Source of the DNA: Syntrophaceae bacterium UBA4810 | Lineage (GTDB): Bacteria > Desulfobacterota > Syntrophia > Syntrophales > Smithellaceae | Length of the DNA: 20,918 bases | Direction of reading: 5' to 3' | Assembly: GCA_002402545.1 (NCBI GenBank) | Contig: DHGA01000003.1 | Span: forward strand, 23,751-44,668 | Shown here: in pieces, positions 14,380-20,918 of the stretch | Layout: each line of letters starts with the position of its first letter | Position numbering within the stretch: the first letter of the stretch is position 1 | The notes under the pieces: generated by a model | The model's database searches: none | Told to the model about the DNA's origin: nothing | The model's input: the letters and a program-made list of their open reading frames with translations, nothing else | Position numbers and translations under genes: made by a program

Positions 14380-16164
14380 ATGGTTAACAATAACAACACA
14401 AACCTAACACAAGAAAAGGAGGTTAACGCTAAATTTTCGGATAAAGATTCAGCCAAGCATTCATCTCAGGTTAAAGAAGAGAGTATGGGTTTCAAAGAGC
14501 TCTACGAACAAAGTCTCAATCAGCTTCAATACGGTGATATAGCCCGCGGCAAAGTAGTGCAGATTGCCAACGAAATGGTTATGGTTGATGTCGGTTGGAA
14601 AACAGAAGGTTTTATTCCCGCCGCTGAAGTTAAAGACGCGCAGGGAAATATCAACATTTCTGTGGGTGACGAAATTGAAGTTTTTATCGATAAGAGAGAT
14701 TCGGATGGAAATCTGATTTTATCAAAAAATAAAGCGGCTAAACTCAAGGTTTGGGATGAAATTAAAAATGCCTGTGAAAACAATATCCCCGTTAAAGGCA
14801 AGGTTGTTGAAAAAGTCAAAGGAGGACTTTCTGTAGATATCGGAATTATCGCGTTTCTTCCCGGTTCCCAGGTCGACGTTCGTCCGGTAAAAGATCTGGA
14901 TAAATTTGTCGGCCAGGAGATGGATTTCAAGGTATTGAAGTATGACCGGAAAAGAAGCAACGTGGTTTTATCACGACGTTCTATTGTGGCCTCGGAAAGA
15001 GAAACGGAAAAAAAGGATATTCTCAACACTATTCAGGAAGGTTCTGTTGTTGAGGGTATTATAAAAAATATCACGGATTACGGCATCTTTATTGACCTGG
15101 GCGGCATTGACGGATTGCTTCACGTGACCGATATTTCCTGGGGGAGAATCGCCAAGCCTTCGGATAATTTCCATAAGGGTGACAAATTAACAGTCCGCGT
15201 TCTCACATTTGACCGCGAAAAAGAAAGAGTTTCTCTGGGGTTGAAGCAGTTAGCGGATAATCCCTGGGAACACATTACTGACAGATATCCCGTTGGTTCA
15301 ATCACGGAAGGCAAAGTTGTCAACCTGACTGACTACGGCGTGTTTGTGGAACTGGAGACCGGAGTTGAGGGCTTGGTACATATTTCAGAAATGTATTGGA
15401 CACGCGAAATAAAACATCCTTCAAAAGTATTAAATATCGGCGATACAGTAAAAGTCGTGGTTTTGGATGTGAATCCGGAAGCGAAAAGGATTTCACTGAG
15501 CCTGAAACAGACAGCACCCAACCCTTGGGAAAAACTGAAAGAAAAATATCCGGAAGGAACGGTGGTTAAAGGGGTGGTAAGAAACATTACGAACTTTGGC
15601 GTGTTTATCGGAATTGAAGAAGGCATTGACGGCCTGGTTCACGTTTCTGATATTTCCTGGAAGCACAGAGTTGCTCATCCTTCTGAATATTTCAAAAAAG
15701 GACAGGAAGTGGAAGCGGTAGTAGAAAAAGTTGACGTGGAAAACGAGAAATTTTCTCTAAGCGTAAAAAAGCTGGAAAAAAATCCTTGGGATGAATTATC
15801 TCAGAAATACGCGCCCGGCAGCGTGGTTACCGGCAAGGTAACCAACTTTACCGATTTCGGTATTTTTATGGAAATTGAAGAAGGAATTGAAGGCCTGGTG
15901 CATATTTCCGAAATCAGCCAGAAGCGCGTCAAGTCTTCCTCGGAGCTCTACAAGGTGGGTGATGAGGTATCGGCGGTTGTAAAAAGCATCGATCCCAAAA
16001 CAAAAAAAATAAGATTAAGCATAAAAGAAATGGAAGCGCCGGCGCCTCCCGCGTCATCATCATCTTCCCCCAATCAGTATATTAATAATAAAGAAAATCT
16101 AGGTTCCAGTCTCGCGCAGGCACTGGCGGAAGTAAAGATAAACAATCAATCCAAGGGCGATTAA
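14380..16164 (+). CDS. rpsA: 30S ribosomal protein S1, six S1 domains
   Basis: S1 binds mRNA and brings it to the 30S subunit. Six S1 (OB-fold) domains can be placed at about residues 51-118, 136-200, 219-290, 306-377, 392-464 and 478-550. Domains 3-6 have the strongest motif, e.g. ITDYGIFIDLGG..GLLHVTDISW. The first two are divergent, as is usual for the ribosome-binding half. The 594-residue length is slightly long because of a hydrophilic N-terminal stretch of about 35 residues rich in N, K and S. The tail is serine- and alanine-rich. ATG 14380 has AGGGGG about eleven bases upstream. An internal ATG at 14485 (MGFKELYEQSL) with AAGAAGAG is a credible shorter start. It lies between cmk and sppA; sppA begins three bases after its stop. 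Confidence 0.96.
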   Translation: MVNNNNTNLTQEKEVNAKFSDKDSAKHSSQVKEESMGFKELYEQSLNQLQYGDIARGKVVQIANEMVMVDVGWKTEGFIPAAEVKDAQGNINISVGDEIEVFIDKRDSDGNLILSKNKAAKLKVWDEIKNACENNIPVKGKVVEKVKGGLSVDIGIIAFLPGSQVDVRPVKDLDKFVGQEMDFKVLKYDRKRSNVVLSRRSIVASERETEKKDILNTIQEGSVVEGIIKNITDYGIFIDLGGIDGLLHVTDISWGRIAKPSDNFHKGDKLTVRVLTFDREKERVSLGLKQLADNPWEHITDRYPVGSITEGKVVNLTDYGVFVELETGVEGLVHISEMYWTREIKHPSKVLNIGDTVKVVVLDVNPEAKRISLSLKQTAPNPWEKLKEKYPEGTVVKGVVRNITNFGVFIGIEEGIDGLVHVSDISWKHRVAHPSEYFKKGQEVEAVVEKVDVENEKFSLSVKKLEKNPWDELSQKYAPGSVVTGKVTNFTDFGIFMEIEEGIEGLVHISEISQKRVKSSSELYKVGDEVSAVVKSIDPKTKKIRLSIKEMEAPAPPASSSSSPNQYINNKENLGSSLAQALAEVKINNQSKGD

Positions 16165-16167
16165 AAA

Positions 16168-17064
16168 ATGAGAAAACATCCGGTGATATCGGGTATGGCC
16201 ATCCTTTTTGTTATGGCCATACTCTTTTATGTGTTTTTTTACAAAGCTGGTTCCAGCGCGGGTAAAGTTACAACTTTCACATCGGGCAACAAGATAGGCG
16301 TGGTCAGCGTTGACGGACTCATAAATGATTCCATAAAAATTGCCGAACAGCTTGATGAATTCGGCCGTGACAGTTCAATTACCGCTGTTATTTTGCGCGT
16401 GGATTCTCCCGGAGGAGGCGTGGCTGCCTCGCAGGAAATCTATGACGCCGTTGTGGAACTCAAAAAAAAGAAAAAAGTTGTTGCGTCCATGGGTTCGATA
16501 GCTGCCTCGGGTGGATTGTTAGTCGCCTGCGCCGCTGATCAGATTGTCGCCAATCCGGGCACGATTACAGGCAGTATTTCGGCTATCATGCAGTTTGCCA
16601 ATTTTGAGGAATTGCTCAAAAAAATTGGATTGAAATCAGCCGTGGTAAAAAGCGGTAAATATAAGGATATCGGTTCGCCTCTCAGGGACATGACGCCGGA
16701 AGAGAGAAAAATTATCCAGGAATTGGTGGATGACATTTATGATCAATTTGTCGATGTTATTATGAAAGACCGTAAGCTTTCGCGTAAGAAAGTTCTGGAA
16801 ATCGCCGATGGGCGTGTGTTTTCCGGGCGCAAAGCGAAGGAATACGGGCTTGTCGATCACTTGGGTGATATGGGTTACGCCGCGAAACTGGCCGTTGAGC
16901 TTTCGGGAAAAACAGGAAAATATGACCTGATTTATCCCCGTAAAAAACGCACTTCGGTTTTTGATTATTTGTTAGAGAGCGCCGCGAATCAGCTGAGCGA
17001 TTCGCTCAATGAAAAAATGGAAACAATGAGCGGCGTTAGTTATTTATATTATCCTTTCAGATAA
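16168..17064 (+). CDS. sppA: Signal peptide peptidase SppA (serine protease, membrane-bound)
   Basis: Degrades leftover signal peptides at the inner membrane. The 298-residue protein is the short, single-domain form seen in Gram-positive bacteria and many anaerobes. One N-terminal membrane helix (about residues 8-25) precedes a ClpP-like domain. The nucleophile is Ser114 in SIAASGGLL and the base is Lys166 in SGKYKDIGSP; the 52-residue spacing equals that of the B. subtilis enzyme. 'ILRVDSPGGG' is the conserved loop. It starts three bases after the rpsA stop with AAGGGCG upstream, so the two genes are very probably co-transcribed. The ihfB ribosome site overlaps its stop codon. Confidence 0.95.
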   Translation: MRKHPVISGMAILFVMAILFYVFFYKAGSSAGKVTTFTSGNKIGVVSVDGLINDSIKIAEQLDEFGRDSSITAVILRVDSPGGGVAASQEIYDAVVELKKKKKVVASMGSIAASGGLLVACAADQIVANPGTITGSISAIMQFANFEELLKKIGLKSAVVKSGKYKDIGSPLRDMTPEERKIIQELVDDIYDQFVDVIMKDRKLSRKKVLEIADGRVFSGRKAKEYGLVDHLGDMGYAAKLAVELSGKTGKYDLIYPRKKRTSVFDYLLESAANQLSDSLNEKMETMSGVSYLYYPFR

Positions 17065-17076
17065 AGGGTGGCGTCT

Positions 17077-17364
17077 ATGATGACAAAAAGTGATTTGATT
17101 AAAAAACTGCAGGAAAAATTCGGAACCTATACCTATCGGGATATGTATCAGGCCGTAAACATCATATTTGATTCTATGGCTGAAGCGCTTCAAAAAGGCG
17201 ATCGTATTGAAATAAGGGGTTTTGGCAATTTTACTATTCGGGAAAGAAAACCGCGAACAGGCCGCAATCCCAAATCGGGCGCGCCGGTTGAGCTTCTGGA
17301 AAGAAAAGTTCCTTTTTTTAAAACGGGGAAGGAACTTCGTCTGATGGTAGATAATAAAAAATGA
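17077..17364 (+). CDS. ihfB: Integration host factor beta subunit (HU/IHF family)
   Basis: A DNA-bending nucleoid protein of 95 residues. 'MTKSDLIKKL' at the start and 'GDRIEIRGFGNFTIRERKPRTGRNPKSGAPVEL' (part of the beta-arm region; key residues R-G-F-G-F and the R-x-G-R-N-P tip) match IHF-beta better than HU. The arm tip proline that intercalates DNA is present. ATG 17077 is chosen because AAAGGG lies eight bases upstream (17063-17068). A GTG at 17068 is in frame but overlaps that site, and ATG 17080 is also possible. Position after rpsA-sppA is the conserved IHF-beta context. The enoyl-CoA hydratase start overlaps its stop (ATGA), indicating translational coupling. IHF usually works with sigma-54 promoters; none was seen nearby. 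Confidence 0.92.
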   Translation: MMTKSDLIKKLQEKFGTYTYRDMYQAVNIIFDSMAEALQKGDRIEIRGFGNFTIRERKPRTGRNPKSGAPVELLERKVPFFKTGKELRLMVDNKK

Positions 17365-18131
17365 GCTACAAAACAATCATTCTGGAAAAGAAAAATGGTT
17401 ACGCCATTGTGAGATTAAATCGGCCTCACGAGATGAACGCGATTTGTAAAGATATGCGCCGGGAGCTGTATAGTGTTTTTTCAGAGATGGAGGTGGATTC
17501 ATCCGTTAAAATAATCATTTTGACCGGCGGAGAATTTATTTTTTCCGCGGGAATGGATATAAAAGAAATGACCAGCCTTCGCCCTGAGGAAGGTGATGAG
17601 TTTCTGGAATCGATGATGCGCTACCTGAAAAAAATTTACTCCTGTAAAAAACCGGTTATTGCTGCGGTGGGAGGGCTCGCTTTGGGCGGCGGTTTTAATC
17701 TGGTGACTATTTGTGATTTAGTTGTCGCCTCGGAAAGCGCGATTTTTTGTCACCCGGAATTGAAGTTTGGTTTTAATCCGTTTTTTTATCCGTTAAGCCA
17801 GATTGTCGGGATAAACAAAGCTAAAGAGATAGTTATGCTGGGCGAGCCGATAGGTGCCAACGAAGCTTTAAATATCGGTCTGGTTAACAAAGTTTCCTCG
17901 CCGGAAAAATTTATGCAGGTAGCTGAAAATATGGCGGCAGAGCTCGCAACACGTTCTTCCAGGGCGCTGGAGGAATTAAAAAATCTCTGTTCCATTGTGC
18001 CGCGAATGGATAAGATAGCGGCATTAGATATTGAATCTTCGATATGTTCTCTGCTTTTTGCCCGCGATGAAAGAAAAGTGCAGATGGAAGAACTGCTGTC
18101 ACGGCAAAAAATGAAAAAGCAGCAACAATAA
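17361..18131 (+). CDS. Enoyl-CoA hydratase/isomerase-family protein lacking one catalytic glutamate
   Basis: A 256-residue crotonase-fold protein. The oxyanion-hole segments are 'FSAGMDIKEM' (61-70) and 'GGLALGGGFNL' (104-114). In classical hydratases two glutamates do the chemistry. By alignment on these motifs the second is kept (Glu133 in HPELKFG), but the first, which follows the GGG turn, is Asn113. The usual 'PGxGGTQRL' stretch is also changed to 'NPFFYPLSQIVG'. Such one-glutamate members are often isomerases or have other acyl-CoA activities, so true hydration is doubtful. Its ATGA overlaps the ihfB stop, so it is translated as the last gene of the rpsA-sppA-ihfB run, an odd partner for nucleoid and ribosome genes. 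Syntrophic fatty-acid degraders have many crotonase paralogues. Confidence 0.88.
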   Translation: MSYKTIILEKKNGYAIVRLNRPHEMNAICKDMRRELYSVFSEMEVDSSVKIIILTGGEFIFSAGMDIKEMTSLRPEEGDEFLESMMRYLKKIYSCKKPVIAAVGGLALGGGFNLVTICDLVVASESAIFCHPELKFGFNPFFYPLSQIVGINKAKEIVMLGEPIGANEALNIGLVNKVSSPEKFMQVAENMAAELATRSSRALEELKNLCSIVPRMDKIAALDIESSICSLLFARDERKVQMEELLSRQKMKKQQQ

Positions 18132-18170
18132 ATTAAAAATTTATTTTCTGATTATTTCCCAAACACAATA

Positions 18171-18455
18171 TTAAATATTATCCCAGTCGCTTCCCGGAGC
18201 GGCGAAATCCTTAAGCTGATCCCTTCGTTTCTTGTGCTGCAATTTCTTCAGCGCCTTGGCTTCAATCTGGCGGATTCTTTCACGGGTAACCCCCATCATA
18301 TCGCCGACTTCTTCGAGCGTGAAAGGACCGTAATTACAGGCAACCCATGTACAGTTCAGAAAAGCCTCGTTTTTAAGGCGCCATTCACAGGTGGTATCTG
18401 TGCAGATTTCACCGATTAAAATTGATTTCTTTTTGCAGCGGTACATGTTGATCAT
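18171..18455 (-). CDS. Stand-alone sigma-70 region 4-like HTH protein with five cysteines
   Basis: A 94-residue protein. Residues 43-73 (GPFTLEEVGDMMGVTRERIRQ, then IEAKALKKLQ) are almost a textbook sigma-70 region 4.2, the helix-turn-helix that reads the -35 element. Regions 1-3 are absent, so it cannot act as a normal sigma factor. The N-terminal 42 residues hold five cysteines (7, 18, 23, 35, 40) that could bind zinc or an iron-sulfur cluster. The start is ATG 18455 with AGAGG about nine bases upstream. Similar small proteins occur in other deltaproteobacteria as far as I recall, but none has a role known to me. It converges with the crotonase gene and lies downstream of the FTR/glutaredoxin pair on the same strand, 163 bases away. 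Anti-/co-sigma or redox-regulated DNA-binding roles are inference. Confidence 0.8.
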   Translation of the reverse strand: MINMYRCKKKSILIGEICTDTTCEWRLKNEAFLNCTWVACNYGPFTLEEVGDMMGVTRERIRQIEAKALKKLQHKKRRDQLKDFAAPGSDWDNI

Positions 18456-18585
18456 GGAGTTAAACCTCTGATTATGCGGATATTTTGTGGGAATAATAAT
18501 TAATATCTTTGTGCAAATATAATGATTGATTCTGGAAAATCAAGAGAAATTATCAAAATAATTTAGCAAGTTATAGATTCAATCA

Positions 18586-18606
18586 GATAAGCCGATTTCG
18601 CTTATC
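18586..18606 (-). terminator. Palindromic hairpin after the FTR-like gene
   Basis: GATAAGC (18586-18592) and GCTTATC (18600-18606) form a perfect 7-bp stem with a seven-base loop, beginning 12 bases past the stop of the FTR-like gene on the minus strand. No U-run follows, so terminator function is uncertain; it could be an RNA-end stabiliser or an operator. Confidence 0.4.
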
Positions 18607-18618
18607 ATATGAAAAACA

Positions 18619-18951
18619 TTAAGAAAACGCTTTATCCGGCGGCCTTCTTTCGGGCACATACTTGTTTTCAATCATGCCCTCATTCCAGTCTTGAGAGACA
18701 TATAAATTGCAATAGCAGGAGCCGTATTCTTTTACGTCTGCTTCGCGGTAAACACAGGGGCACATGATATCCCGGTCTTTTTCCCGATCGCCTGCGGCCA
18801 GACGGCAGGGGCAGGACATGTAGCCGTAACGCTCTTTATTGATGAGCAGGTCTTTCAAAATGGTCAAAACCCATTCTTTGTTGTTATTAAAGAAATATCC
18901 TTTGGGCTCCTGAACTTTTTTAAGCATTTCGTAGAGTTCTTCAGATGTCAT
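18619..18951 (-). CDS. Ferredoxin:thioredoxin (disulfide) reductase catalytic-subunit-like protein
   Basis: A 110-residue protein with three Cys-x-Cys motifs: CPC (47, 49), CPC (64, 66) and CYC (79, 81). This is the signature of the FTR beta subunit, where four cysteines hold a 4Fe-4S cluster and the remaining two form the redox disulfide. By order, Cys47, 64, 66 and 79 would be cluster ligands and Cys49-Cys81 the disulfide. Plant/cyanobacterial FTR has CHC as third motif with a functional His; here it is Tyr80. No variable (alpha) subunit gene is present. The start codon overlaps the glutaredoxin stop (TAATG), so the two are translationally coupled, which strongly suggests that the glutaredoxin is its substrate. 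Electrons would come from ferredoxin. Confidence 0.88.
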   Translation of the reverse strand: MTSEELYEMLKKVQEPKGYFFNNNKEWVLTILKDLLINKERYGYMSCPCRLAAGDREKDRDIMCPCVYREADVKEYGSCYCNLYVSQDWNEGMIENKYVPERRPPDKAFS

Positions 18952-19202
18952 TATATATTCAGCGCCTCTCTGATGGCTTTTTCCTGAAAACCGATTATTA
19001 TTCTATCGCCAATAATAATTGTGGGGAATGACCTGTTAGAGTTGAATTTTATCAGTTCTTCAATAATATCTTCCCTTTCTTTACCTGTTAGTAAATCAAC
19101 GTCAACAGAGTCAAATTCAATATTATTATCGGCCAGAAATTTCTTCGTCGCTTTACAGTGGCTGCACGTGCTTAACGTAAAAATTTTAACTTTCTGGGGC
19201 AT
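18951..19202 (-). CDS. Glutaredoxin-like dithiol protein (NrdH/thioredoxin fold)
   Basis: An 83-residue single-domain thioredoxin-fold protein. The active site is Cys13-Ser-His-Cys16 (STCSHCKATKKFL) after strand 'VKIFTL'. 'FPTIIIGDRIIIGF' supplies the cis-proline (Pro60) and the following strand with Gly71. The size and the lack of a glutathione signature place it with NrdH-like and archaeal glutaredoxin-like proteins. ATG 19202 is preferred over an in-frame ATG at 19298 because AAGGAG lies seven bases upstream and the fold begins directly after it; the longer form would add 32 residues outside the domain. It is the first gene of a two-gene unit with the FTR-like reductase. Likely clients are ribonucleotide reductase or other disulfide enzymes; that part is inference. 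Confidence 0.9.
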   Translation of the reverse strand: MPQKVKIFTLSTCSHCKATKKFLADNNIEFDSVDVDLLTGKEREDIIEELIKFNSNRSFPTIIIGDRIIIGFQEKAIREALNI

Positions 19203-19234
19203 TATTTTCTCCTTATTTTTTGTGCTTAATAGTT

Positions 19235-19264
19235 TATATATGAAAGGCTCTTTATGCAAGGCAA
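19235..19264 (-). promoter_or_regulatory. Possible promoter of the glutaredoxin-FTR unit
   Basis: On the minus strand, TTGCCT (19264-19259) and TATATA (19240-19235) are 18 bases apart. This would start transcription near 19228 and leave a short leader with AAGGAG. The -35 matches four of six positions. Confidence 0.45.
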
Positions 19265-19316
19265 ATATTCCTAAACGCCCGGGTAAGCCTTTATCCATGT
19301 AATATTAAATAAAATC

Positions 19317-19345
19317 TTGACATACGATCGTCTATCGTATATAAA
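19317..19345 (+). promoter_or_regulatory. Strong sigma-70 promoter facing the EF-G gene
   Basis: TTGACA (19317-19322) and TATAAA (19340-19345) are separated by exactly 17 bases. The -35 is the perfect consensus and the -10 matches five of six. It is the best promoter in the window. Transcription would begin near 19352 and run about 208 bases before the EF-G start codon. Confidence 0.85.
19322..19340. promoter_or_regulatory. Palindromic operator inside the promoter spacer
   Basis: ATACGAT-CGTCT-ATCGTAT is a perfect 7-bp inverted repeat with a five-base centre. It exactly fills the space between the -35 and -10 hexamers. A dimeric repressor of TetR, ArsR or MarR type would block this promoter from such a position. 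No regulator gene of that type is in the window. Confidence 0.65.
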
Positions 19346-19559
19346 CCGCCACTCTTGTTTCTTCACGCGGGGTTGGGGCTGGTCTGTGACGGCTTGCGTA
19401 TCTGTTTGGATGAAAATTCCTAAAAACTAGCCAGGTGAAGTCAGAAGCATCAGTGATTAAAAAGAAGTAATTTATTAATCTCTGAGGCTGAATAAGATAT
19501 TTATGGCCGGGCGTGATAAACGAAAAATTATTAAAGCAATTATTAGAAGGTGTTTTAAA
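19346..19559 (+). other. Long untranslated leader or gene remnant before EF-G
   Basis: The whole 19203-19559 gap (357 bases) holds no gene. Besides the two promoters it contains this stretch. The first ~90 bases are G-rich (around CGCGGGGTTGGGGCTGG) and unlike the AT-rich sequence around them, with no open frame longer than a few codons. The rest is AT-rich. An in-frame ATG at 19503 could extend EF-G by 19 residues but lacks a ribosome site. Confidence 0.5.
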
Positions 19560-20918
19560 ATGAAGTCAGATGATACAACGGTTCGCAATATCGGCATAAG
19601 CGCGCATATCGATTCCGGCAAAACCACTCTTACGGAAAGGATTCTCTACTATACTAAAAGAATCCATGCCATTCATGATGTCAAAGGTAAAGACGGCGTG
19701 GGCGCGACCATGGATTCTATGGATCTGGAAAAAGAACGCGGCATAACCATCGCTTCCGCGGCAACTTACTGCGAGTGGAAAGGCTATGAAGTAAATATAA
19801 TTGATACTCCTGGCCATGTCGATTTCACGATTGAAGTGGAAAGATCACTGCGTGTGCTAGACGGCGCCATTCTGGTTTTGTGCGCCGTGGGCGGTGTTCA
19901 GTCGCAGTCCATTACCGTTGACCAGCAGATGAAAAGATATAAAGTGCCGTGTATCGCCTTTATCAATAAATGCGACCGCAGCGGCGCCAATCCTTTCCGC
20001 GTTATCGACCAGCTTAAATCCAAGCTGGGACATAATGCCGTAGCCATGCAGGTTCCCATCGGCCTGGAAACAGAGGCCGAAGGAGTTGTGGATTTAGTTT
20101 CGATGAAAGCGTTTTATTTTGACGGAGAAAGCGGAGAAAATATCCGCGTGGAAGAAATTCCGCAAAATCTTTTGGCAGAAGCAAAGTCAAAAAGAGAAGA
20201 GTTAGTCGAGGCGGCATCATTATTTTCCGACGAGTTGACGGAAGCCATCCTGGAAGAGCGTCAAGTAAGCGAAGAAATGCTTTATGACGCGCTGCGTAAA
20301 GGCACGCTAAAAAGAGAAATAACTCCTGTTTTTATGGGTTCCGCCTACAAGAATAAAGGCGTTCAGCCTATGCTTGATGGCGTAACTTATTTGCTGCCGT
20401 GTCCGTCAGAAGTGGAAAACGTGGCGCTTGATATGGATAAAAATGAAGAGATGGTTTTTTTAAGCAATGATTCAGAAAAACCAATTGTCGCTCTGGCCTT
20501 TAAACTTGAGGATGGACAATACGGCCAGCTTACCTATATTCGTGTTTATCAGGGAACTGTAGAAAAAGGTTCGACAATAGTTAATGTGCGCACCGGCAAA
20601 AAGGTCAAAGTTGGGCGTGTGGTGCGCATGCATGCTGATCAGATGGAGGATGTGGAGCAGTTGCCGGCAGGTTATATCGGCGCGTTGTTCGGCATTGAGT
20701 GTTCTTCGGGCGATACTTTTGTTTCGCCGGGAATTAACCTTACTATGACTTCCATGTATGTTCCCAAACCGGTAATTTCCTTAGCTATCGTCCCCAAGGA
20801 TAACAAAGCGCAAATGGCCATGGCCAAGGCGCTGAACCGTTTTTCCAAGGAAGATCCGACATTCAAAACCTATGTTGATCATGAAACCAACGAAACCATT
20901 ATTGAAGGCATGGGTGAG
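19560..20918 (+). CDS. fusA: Elongation factor G, mitochondrial-EFG1-like (spdEFG1 type), 3' end outside the window
   Basis: The first 453 codons of a translocase EF-G. GTPase motifs: AHIDSGKTT (residues 15-23), 'ERGITIASAAT' (switch I end), DTPGH and NKCD. The segment 'DVKGKDGVGATMDSMDLEKERGIT' (key G-K-D-G-V-G-A-T-M-D-S-M) and 'GVQSQSITVDQQMKRY' match the mitochondrial EFG1/spdEFG1 branch rather than canonical bacterial EF-G, which has HEVHDGxAxxDWMxQE here. Bacteria with this form usually carry additional EF-G copies. ATG 19560 is chosen because AGAAGG lies nine bases upstream. It is preceded by a strong promoter with an embedded palindrome about 215 bases away. The frame stays open to the last base. 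Confidence 0.93.
   Translation, partial: MKSDDTTVRNIGISAHIDSGKTTLTERILYYTKRIHAIHDVKGKDGVGATMDSMDLEKERGITIASAATYCEWKGYEVNIIDTPGHVDFTIEVERSLRVLDGAILVLCAVGGVQSQSITVDQQMKRYKVPCIAFINKCDRSGANPFRVIDQLKSKLGHNAVAMQVPIGLETEAEGVVDLVSMKAFYFDGESGENIRVEEIPQNLLAEAKSKREELVEAASLFSDELTEAILEERQVSEEMLYDALRKGTLKREITPVFMGSAYKNKGVQPMLDGVTYLLPCPSEVENVALDMDKNEEMVFLSNDSEKPIVALAFKLEDGQYGQLTYIRVYQGTVEKGSTIVNVRTGKKVKVGRVVRMHADQMEDVEQLPAGYIGALFGIECSSGDTFVSPGINLTMTSMYVPKPVISLAIVPKDNKAQMAMAKALNRFSKEDPTFKTYVDHETNETIIEGMGE

Noticed and set aside
19203..19298. N-terminal extension of the glutaredoxin-like protein from ATG 19298
   Set aside because: AAGGAG sits seven bases before the internal ATG 19202, and the extension lies outside the thioredoxin fold and over a likely promoter.
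19409..19430. Leader peptide gene ahead of EF-G (ATGAAAATTCCTAAAAAC then stop)
   Set aside because: Only six codons, no ribosome site and no meaningful codon bias; not supportable.

Overview
The window looks like the chromosome of a strictly anaerobic deltaproteobacterium, most likely a syntrophic or sulfate-reducing lineage (Syntrophales-like). This is inference. It rests on an oxygen-sensitive class III ribonucleotide reductase (NrdD/NrdG), a mitochondrial-EFG1-like EF-G of the type found in delta-proteobacteria, spirochaetes and planctomycetes, a ferredoxin:disulfide reductase-like protein, and the cmk-rpsA-sppA-ihfB order. No rRNA, tRNA, CRISPR array, phage gene or complete insertion sequence was seen.

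Layout. 1-1339: the 3' end of a radical SAM gene facing a SAM methyltransferase. 1340-6526: a plus-strand group (nrdD, nrdG, a GAF/HD-GYP protein, a small exported protein). It starts behind an extended -10 promoter flanked by two NrdR boxes one helical repeat set (31 bp) apart. 6527-8107: an AT-rich accessory island with REP-like repeats, a short membrane-anchored thioredoxin-fold-like gene interrupted by one in-frame UGA and followed by a bacterial-SECIS-like hairpin, and a membrane-protein gene with a one-base frameshift. 8108-13490: a minus-strand block, hemW, lepA, adk (with promoter and terminator) and an M48 metalloprotease with TPR repeats. 13593-18131: a plus-strand housekeeping run, cmk, rpsA, sppA, ihfB and an enoyl-CoA hydratase-family gene. 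18171-19202: minus strand, a stand-alone sigma-70 region 4 protein with five cysteines, then a coupled pair, ferredoxin:disulfide reductase-like protein and glutaredoxin-like protein. 19203-19559: a divergent control region with a near-perfect sigma-70 promoter carrying a palindrome between -35 and -10. 19560-20918: the 5' part of an EF-G gene.

How the parts may work together. NrdD has a vicinal Cys-Cys pair at its active site, and a glutaredoxin/ferredoxin:disulfide reductase pair lies about 14 kb away. This suggests that deoxynucleotide synthesis here could draw electrons from ferredoxin through thiols rather than only from formate. The most novel item is the putative selenoprotein at 6663-7079. 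Its in-frame UGA sits where a thioredoxin-like active-site cysteine is expected, and a 7-bp stem with a G-first loop begins at a suitable distance downstream. A simple nonsense mutation in a decaying island is the main competing explanation.
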